Shown: positions 5,631-6,929 of the stretch, piece after piece | Position numbering within the stretch: position 1 is the first letter of the stretch | How the letters are laid out: each line of letters starts with the position of its first letter | Made by a program: the position numbers and the translations under genes | Assembly (NCBI GenBank): GCA_003601795.1 | Contig: PIXU01000203.1 | Span: forward strand, 1 to 6,929 | DNA: 6,929 nt | Reading direction: 5' to 3' | Source: Candidatus Methanophagales archaeon | Lineage (GTDB): Archaea; Halobacteriota; Syntropharchaeia; Alkanophagales; Methanospirareceae | The notes under the pieces: model-generated | What the model saw: the letters and a program-made list of their open reading frames with translations, nothing else | What the model was told of the DNA's origin: nothing | The model's database searches: none

Positions 5631-6323
5631 ATGAATGCATATAAGGTCGTCATTTTAGACATGGACGGAACGTTCCTGAATTCGAGAGGACACGGAGAAA
5701 TACCGCATGTGTGGGCATACGAAGCGTTCAAAAAAACCGTAAGCAATTATGGGTTAAATTTCACCATAGAGGAAATAGATAAATACTTTCTCGCCCCACT
5801 GCACTCAGAAGGAGAAGAAGGAGTAAAAAGATTTTGCACCCGATTTGGCTTAGATTGTGAGGAGTTCTGGAGCAGAAGAGAGAAGGATGTTATAGATGCA
5901 AAGATAGAAGCGATGCGAAGAGGAGAAATAGAACTCTGCAAGGGTTCTGAGGAGATAATAAAATATCTCGGCAAGAAATCTTATCTTGCGGTGGTGAGCG
6001 ACTCGCAACAGGCGTGTGTGGACTATGCGCTTGACCATTTCAAGTTGAAACCGTACTTCAGGATATGGTATGGTAGAAGGAGCGAATTAGAAAGCTTAGC
6101 TATTAGGAAGCCAAATCCTTTTTACATAAATAAAGTATTGAATGAATTGAGCACGAGTAAGGATGAGGCGATATTAGTGGATGATAGTGCTGTGGGGGTG
6201 TTAGCAGCTAAGAAGGCTGGTATAGATTCAGTTTTTATTTATAGAGGGGAAAAAGAATTAGGAGATAATTATAAGCCAACGTTTTTGGTGCGGGATATAG
6301 AGGAATTAAGGAGGATTTTGTGA
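5631..6323 (+). CDS. HAD-superfamily hydrolase, subfamily I, likely small-molecule phosphatase
   Basis: A 230-residue haloacid dehalogenase-type phosphohydrolase; the substrate is unknown. All four motifs are present: motif I DMDGT with nucleophile D10 and acid/base D12, motif II S123 (LAVVSDS), motif III K160 (RKPNP), and motif IV D184-D185 (ILVDDSAVGVLAAKKAG). A helical cap of about 85 residues lies between motifs I and II (about 20-105), as in C1-cap members such as phosphoglycolate phosphatase. I prefer the ATG at 5631 because MNAYKVVILDMDGT is a typical HAD beginning; the ATG at 5604 would add nine residues. Neither has a clear Shine-Dalgarno. It lies between hisD and tpiA. That position makes two roles plausible: histidinol-phosphate phosphatase, which produces the HisD substrate, or 2-phosphoglycolate phosphatase, which removes a triosephosphate isomerase inhibitor. 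Phosphoserine phosphatase is a weaker option, given the divergent serA. The tpiA ribosome site lies inside the end of this gene. Confidence 0.85.
   Translation: MNAYKVVILDMDGTFLNSRGHGEIPHVWAYEAFKKTVSNYGLNFTIEEIDKYFLAPLHSEGEEGVKRFCTRFGLDCEEFWSRREKDVIDAKIEAMRRGEIELCKGSEEIIKYLGKKSYLAVVSDSQQACVDYALDHFKLKPYFRIWYGRRSELESLAIRKPNPFYINKVLNELSTSKDEAILVDDSAVGVLAAKKAGIDSVFIYRGEKELGDNYKPTFLVRDIEELRRIL
6310..6314 (+). promoter_or_regulatory. Ribosome binding site for tpiA, inside the end of the HAD gene
   Basis: GGAGG lies ten bases before the ATG at 6325 and within the last codons of the HAD gene. It supports 6325 as the tpiA start despite the unusually long N terminus this gives, and it suggests translation coupling between the two genes. 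Confidence 0.55.
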
Positions 6324-6324
6324 G

Positions 6325-6929
6325 ATGGAAATGATGGCGGTGGAGGAAATAAGAGAAGAGAGGATGGGAATAGGAGGAGAGGGAGTAAAGTTAGAAACAC
6401 CTGTGATAGTATTGAACGAGAAGGCGTATGCGGAGTCAATGGGAGAAAAAGGTTTTGAACTCGCGGAGATATGCGAGGAGGTTGCAGTAGAGAAAGGGGT
6501 AAACATTGCTATATGCCCGCAACAAGTTGAGCTGGCGATGATAGCATCTATGGTGAACATACCTTGCTTCGCACAGCACGTTGACGCGGTAGAACCAGGC
6601 AGTCATACCGGTTTCGTAACGCTGGAATCTGTAAAGGAATCGGGCGCAAAGGGGTCGCTTGTGAATCATTCAGAGCACAGGCTGAAAATAGCGGAAATAG
6701 ACTATATCATAAAAAAAGCGGCGCGCTTAAACCTGTTAACGATTGTTTGTACGAATAATATCGCAGTAAGTAAGGCAGTTGCCGAAATGAAGCCGTATGC
6801 AATTGCGGTCGAACCACCAGAGTTGATAGGCACCGGACGGGCGGTCTCGAAGGTGGACCCGGGGATTGTGGAAAACACGGTAAGGGAAGTGAAACAAGTA
6901 GATGAAGGAAGTGTTGTGCTCTGCGGTGC
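6325..6929 (+). CDS. tpiA: Triosephosphate isomerase, archaeal type (3' end beyond the window)
   Basis: Interconverts dihydroxyacetone phosphate and glyceraldehyde 3-phosphate in glycolysis/gluconeogenesis, in the cytoplasm. Translation from the ATG at 6325 gives 201 complete codons, open to the window end. Substrate-site N31 and K33 (IVLNEKAY) match the family Asn-x-Lys. The catalytic base region is H115 (LVNHSEHR) and the catalytic glutamate is E163 (AVEPPELIGTG). Other archaeal TIM blocks are CPQQVEL, FAQHVDAVEPGSHTG and VCTNN. The sequence ends at VLCG, where the phosphate-binding CGAGI motif would follow, so roughly 25-50 residues are outside. Archaeal TIMs are compact (about 220-228 residues) and normally begin a few residues before the Asn-x-Lys; here about 20 extra, glutamate- and glycine-rich residues precede it. 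A GGAGG at 6310-6314 supports this start. ATGs at 6331, 6334 and 6364 are alternatives, the last giving a near-standard length. It starts one base after the HAD stop. Confidence 0.95.
   Translation, partial: MEMMAVEEIREERMGIGGEGVKLETPVIVLNEKAYAESMGEKGFELAEICEEVAVEKGVNIAICPQQVELAMIASMVNIPCFAQHVDAVEPGSHTGFVTLESVKESGAKGSLVNHSEHRLKIAEIDYIIKKAARLNLLTIVCTNNIAVSKAVAEMKPYAIAVEPPELIGTGRAVSKVDPGIVENTVREVKQVDEGSVVLCG

Noticed and set aside
6306..6669. Minus-strand open frames of 77 and 84 codons near the right end
   Set aside because: They are antisense to tpiA, whose plus-strand translation has all expected active-site residues.
1..6929. CRISPR array, tRNA, rRNA or insertion-sequence inverted repeats
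   Set aside because: No regularly spaced repeat, tRNA-like cloverleaf with T-loop consensus, or transposase was seen by reading; nearly all bases lie in protein genes. Short repeats could be missed without computation.

Overview
The window is a gene-dense archaeal chromosome segment. The archaeal call rests on an L32e-type ribosomal protein, an archaeal-type L6, subunit D of the A/V-type ATPase, the short archaeal form of triosephosphate isomerase, and AT-rich TATA-like blocks near starts. Base composition looks moderately AT-rich. The methanogen-like integrase remnant and the gene mix suggest a euryarchaeal lineage of the methanogen/ANME type (Methanophagales-like is my guess). The lineage is inference; the domain is well supported.

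Layout: bases 1 to about 4290 are read on the minus strand and 4324 to 6929 on the plus strand, with the two transcription units diverging from a short AT-rich region near 4306-4317. The minus-strand unit reads, in transcription order, rpl6 - atpD - serA - rpl32e - catalytic-domain-only tyrosine recombinase - decayed N-terminal piece of a second tyrosine recombinase. The plus-strand unit reads hisD - HAD-family phosphatase - tpiA (cut by the window end).

The minus-strand unit is an interrupted piece of the ribosomal spc operon. In most archaea rpl6 is followed directly by rpl32e and then rpl19e. Here an ATPase subunit gene and the first gene of serine biosynthesis lie between rpl6 and rpl32e, and the run stops after rpl32e, where a recombinase gene begins 23 bases later. 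serA and rpl32e are tightly coupled, so serA appears to be a settled member of the unit.

The plus-strand unit combines the last enzyme of histidine synthesis, an unassigned small-molecule phosphatase and a central glycolytic/gluconeogenic enzyme. The phosphatase could supply histidinol to HisD, or remove 2-phosphoglycolate, an inhibitor of triosephosphate isomerase; sequence alone does not decide.

I found no clear new defence or mobile system. The points most worth a second look are the rearranged ribosomal operon ending at recombinase genes, the minimal recombinase next to a frameshifted integrase relic, a shortened NAD-site loop in HisD, and a substituted ACT-domain glycine in SerA. No tRNA, rRNA, CRISPR array or insertion sequence was seen, and no gene-free stretch exceeds 300 bases.
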